This document shows, one piece after another, positions 14,530-15,482 of a stretch of 15,482 bases of DNA. Both the position numbers and the translations under genes were made by a program. Under the pieces are notes generated by a model. That model had not been told where the DNA came from and ran no database searches. It was given only the letters and a program-made list of their open reading frames with translations. Origin of the DNA: an uncultured Clostridia bacterium (GTDB lineage Bacteria > Bacillota > Clostridia > Christensenellales > UBA1242); assembly GCA_944376785.1 (NCBI GenBank), contig CALWDV010000023.1, positions 1 through 15,482 on the forward strand. Direction: 5' to 3'. Positions within the stretch are counted from its first letter, which is position 1. Each line of letters starts with the position of its first letter.

Positions 14530-15106
14530 ATTGCTTATTTAATAAAATATCTTCAATTTCTTTCCAGTTATTCACTCGAATTATGTTTTGTTTTTTTAGT
14601 TCTTCATCTGTAATGTTTTTATTGTGATATGCTGTAAACAAAAGTTTTAGGGGAATATTGTTTTGTAAATGACTAATTTTATCATCTATTTGAACATCTG
14701 CATTAAAAATATTTTTTGACCCTGTAAATATAATTTTGTTTATATTTAAAAAAGGGAAGTTGTTAATTAAAAAATCATATTTATTTTTAAAAAATAAACC
14801 ACTAGCTTCTTTTAGTCCGCTAATATCAATTGCACAGGATGAACAAATGTAAAGGTCGAACTTACTGTTTAATTTTTCTAAAACTTCTTTTGCATTATCA
14901 AAAATGGTTGCATATTTGTAATGATTTTTATCTTTTATATAATCATAAAATGCAAATTTTTCTTTTTGGCTTTTTATAACATCTTCTTCCATATATGAAG
15001 AAGTAAAATCATCTAATGAATAATTAGTATTTAAATATGTGTTTAAAAGGTGCAAAAATCCACTATCACATATAACATAATCAACATCAATTAATATCTT
15101 TTTCAT
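14528..15106 (-). CDS. 5'(3')-deoxyribonucleotidase-like HAD phosphatase (NT5C family)
   Basis: A 192-residue HAD-fold protein. The N-terminus MKKILIDVDYVICDSGFLHL holds motif I, D7-V-D9, with nucleophile Asp7. LYICSSC is motif II with its Ser, and DVQIDDKISHLQNN is motif IV with the metal-binding Asp pair. The layout and size fit the NT5C family (5' nucleotidase, deoxy), which removes phosphate from pyrimidine deoxynucleotides. The substrate is not proven by sequence. It faces the deaminase operon and shares a terminator with it. The ribosome binding site is weak (GTGAG, about 9 bases upstream on the minus strand). A -10-like TATACT lies at 15140-15135, with no clear -35, so expression from this site is uncertain. 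Confidence 0.75.
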   Translation of the reverse strand: MKKILIDVDYVICDSGFLHLLNTYLNTNYSLDDFTSSYMEEDVIKSQKEKFAFYDYIKDKNHYKYATIFDNAKEVLEKLNSKFDLYICSSCAIDISGLKEASGLFFKNKYDFLINNFPFLNINKIIFTGSKNIFNADVQIDDKISHLQNNIPLKLLFTAYHNKNITDEELKKQNIIRVNNWKEIEDILLNKQ

Positions 15107-15160
15107 TTTTTAAACTCACTTTTTAGTTTTATATAGTATACAATAAAAACAAAATAAAAA

Positions 15161-15184
15161 AAAGTCCTATTTAAATAGGGCTTT
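15161..15184 (-). terminator. Terminator of the tRNA cluster
   Basis: Ten-position stem (15161-15170 with 15175-15184) and loop TTAA, just after the tRNA-Tyr gene, followed on the minus strand by T-rich sequence. One pair is C-A in the minus-strand RNA (T-G wobble in the plus direction), so the stem is slightly weaker in the tRNA direction. Confidence 0.65.
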
Positions 15185-15197
15185 AATTTTTTTTAGT

Positions 15198-15282
15198 TGG
15201 TGGGCGAGGATGGATTCGAACCACCGAAGTCAGAGACAACAGATTTACAGTCTGCTCCATTTGGCCACTCTGGAACTCGCCC
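15198..15282 (-). tRNA. tRNA-Tyr (GTA)
   Basis: 85 nt including an encoded CCA (15198-15200). Acceptor stem GGGCGAG/CTCGCCC closes fully, discriminator A. The anticodon stem-loop CAGACTGTAAATCTG gives anticodon GTA. A long variable arm (class II, as usual for bacterial tRNA-Tyr) and T-loop GGTTCGAATCC are present. Confidence 0.96.
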
Positions 15283-15295
15283 TTATACTAAAAAA

Positions 15296-15371
15296 TGGAG
15301 CTGGTGATAGGAATCGAACCTACAACCTGCTGATTACAAATCAGCTGCTCTGCCAGTTGAGCTACACCAGC
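15296..15371 (-). tRNA. tRNA-Thr (TGT)
   Basis: 76 nt including encoded CCA (15296-15298). Acceptor stem GCTGGTG/CACCAGC closes fully, discriminator T. Anticodon stem-loop CTGATTTGTAATCAG gives TGT, and T-loop GGTTCGATTCC is present. It follows the Phe gene by 12 bases in the same transcript. Confidence 0.96.
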
Positions 15372-15383
15372 TTAAAACTCAGA

Positions 15384-15459
15384 TGGTGCCTTGGGGTGGA
15401 ATCGAACCACCGACACAAGGATTTTCAGTCCTTTGCTCTACCGACTGAGCTACCGAGGC
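15384..15459 (-). tRNA. tRNA-Phe (GAA) with an acceptor-stem mismatch
   Basis: 76 nt including encoded CCA (15384-15386), discriminator A. The anticodon stem-loop AGGACTGAAAATCCT gives GAA. D-arm and T-arm (GGTTCGATTCC) are normal. The acceptor strands are GCCTCGG and CCAAGGC, so the fifth pair is C-A instead of a Watson-Crick pair; all others pair. Confidence 0.94.
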
Positions 15460-15464
15460 AAATT

Positions 15465-15482
15465 TGGCGATTCGGAAGGGAC
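15465..15482 (-). tRNA. 3' end of a fourth tRNA gene (isotype unknown)
   Basis: On the minus strand the window edge reads GTCCCTTCCGAATCGCCA: the 3' side of a T-stem, an acceptor strand CCGAATC, discriminator G and encoded CCA, 5 bases before the tRNA-Phe gene. A G discriminator is common in Asn, Asp and Ser tRNAs, but the anticodon is outside the window. Confidence 0.6.

Noticed and set aside
14850..14857. GGTCGAA, one mismatch from a 0A box
   Set aside because: It lies within the coding sequence of the nucleotidase and has no promoter beside it.

Overview
The window is a chromosomal stretch from a very AT-rich, endospore-forming member of the Bacillota, most likely an uncultivated Clostridia-type lineage. 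The evidence is a linked set of sporulation genes (spoIVB, spo0A, spoIIM, a ytfI/gerW pair, two D,D-carboxypeptidases), strong AAGGAGG-like ribosome binding sites, sigma-A-type promoters, a lipoteichoic-acid-synthase-like sulfatase, and standard code usage (TGA is a stop). The exact taxon cannot be named from this sequence. No mobile element, phage gene or CRISPR array is visible.

Layout. 1-2162: the 3' end of spoIVB, an AT-rich gap with the spo0A promoter, spo0A, a hairpin and spoIIM. 2212-3873: a large lipoprotein of unknown function with its own promoter and terminator. 3946-5159: the first D-Ala-D-Ala carboxypeptidase, a single-gene unit. 5204-7515: an M50 site-2-type protease followed by scpA and scpB (condensin partners), translationally coupled. 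7537-9645: ytfI-like gene, gerW and a second carboxypeptidase. 9648-11776: rluB, cmk and plsC, closed by a bidirectional terminator. 11741-12036: a non-coding region that on the minus strand looks like a complete small-RNA gene. 11974-14530: dCMP deaminase overlapping an LtaS-like membrane sulfatase. 14528-15106 (minus): a 5'-deoxyribonucleotidase of the HAD fold. 15161-15482 (minus): a tRNA cluster, Tyr-Thr-Phe and the edge of a fourth tRNA.

How the genes fit. The order spoIVB-spo0A, and scpA-scpB-(ytfI-gerW)-dac-rluB-cmk-plsC, is a compact version of conserved Bacillota gene order. The spmA-spmB pair that sits between dacB and rluB in Bacillus subtilis is missing. The deaminase and the nearby nucleotidase both act on pyrimidine deoxynucleotides.

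The most interesting signals are (i) a Spo0A whose receiver domain has lost nearly all phosphorylation residues while its DNA-binding domain is intact; (ii) a predicted minus-strand sRNA at about 11741-11840 with promoter, 5' hairpin, C-rich tract and terminator; (iii) the only perfect 0A box I found in the window, located at about -56 relative to that sRNA's predicted start; and (iv) an 8-nt complementarity between the sRNA C-rich tract and the ribosome binding site of the neighbouring dCMP deaminase gene. All sRNA claims are predictions from sequence.
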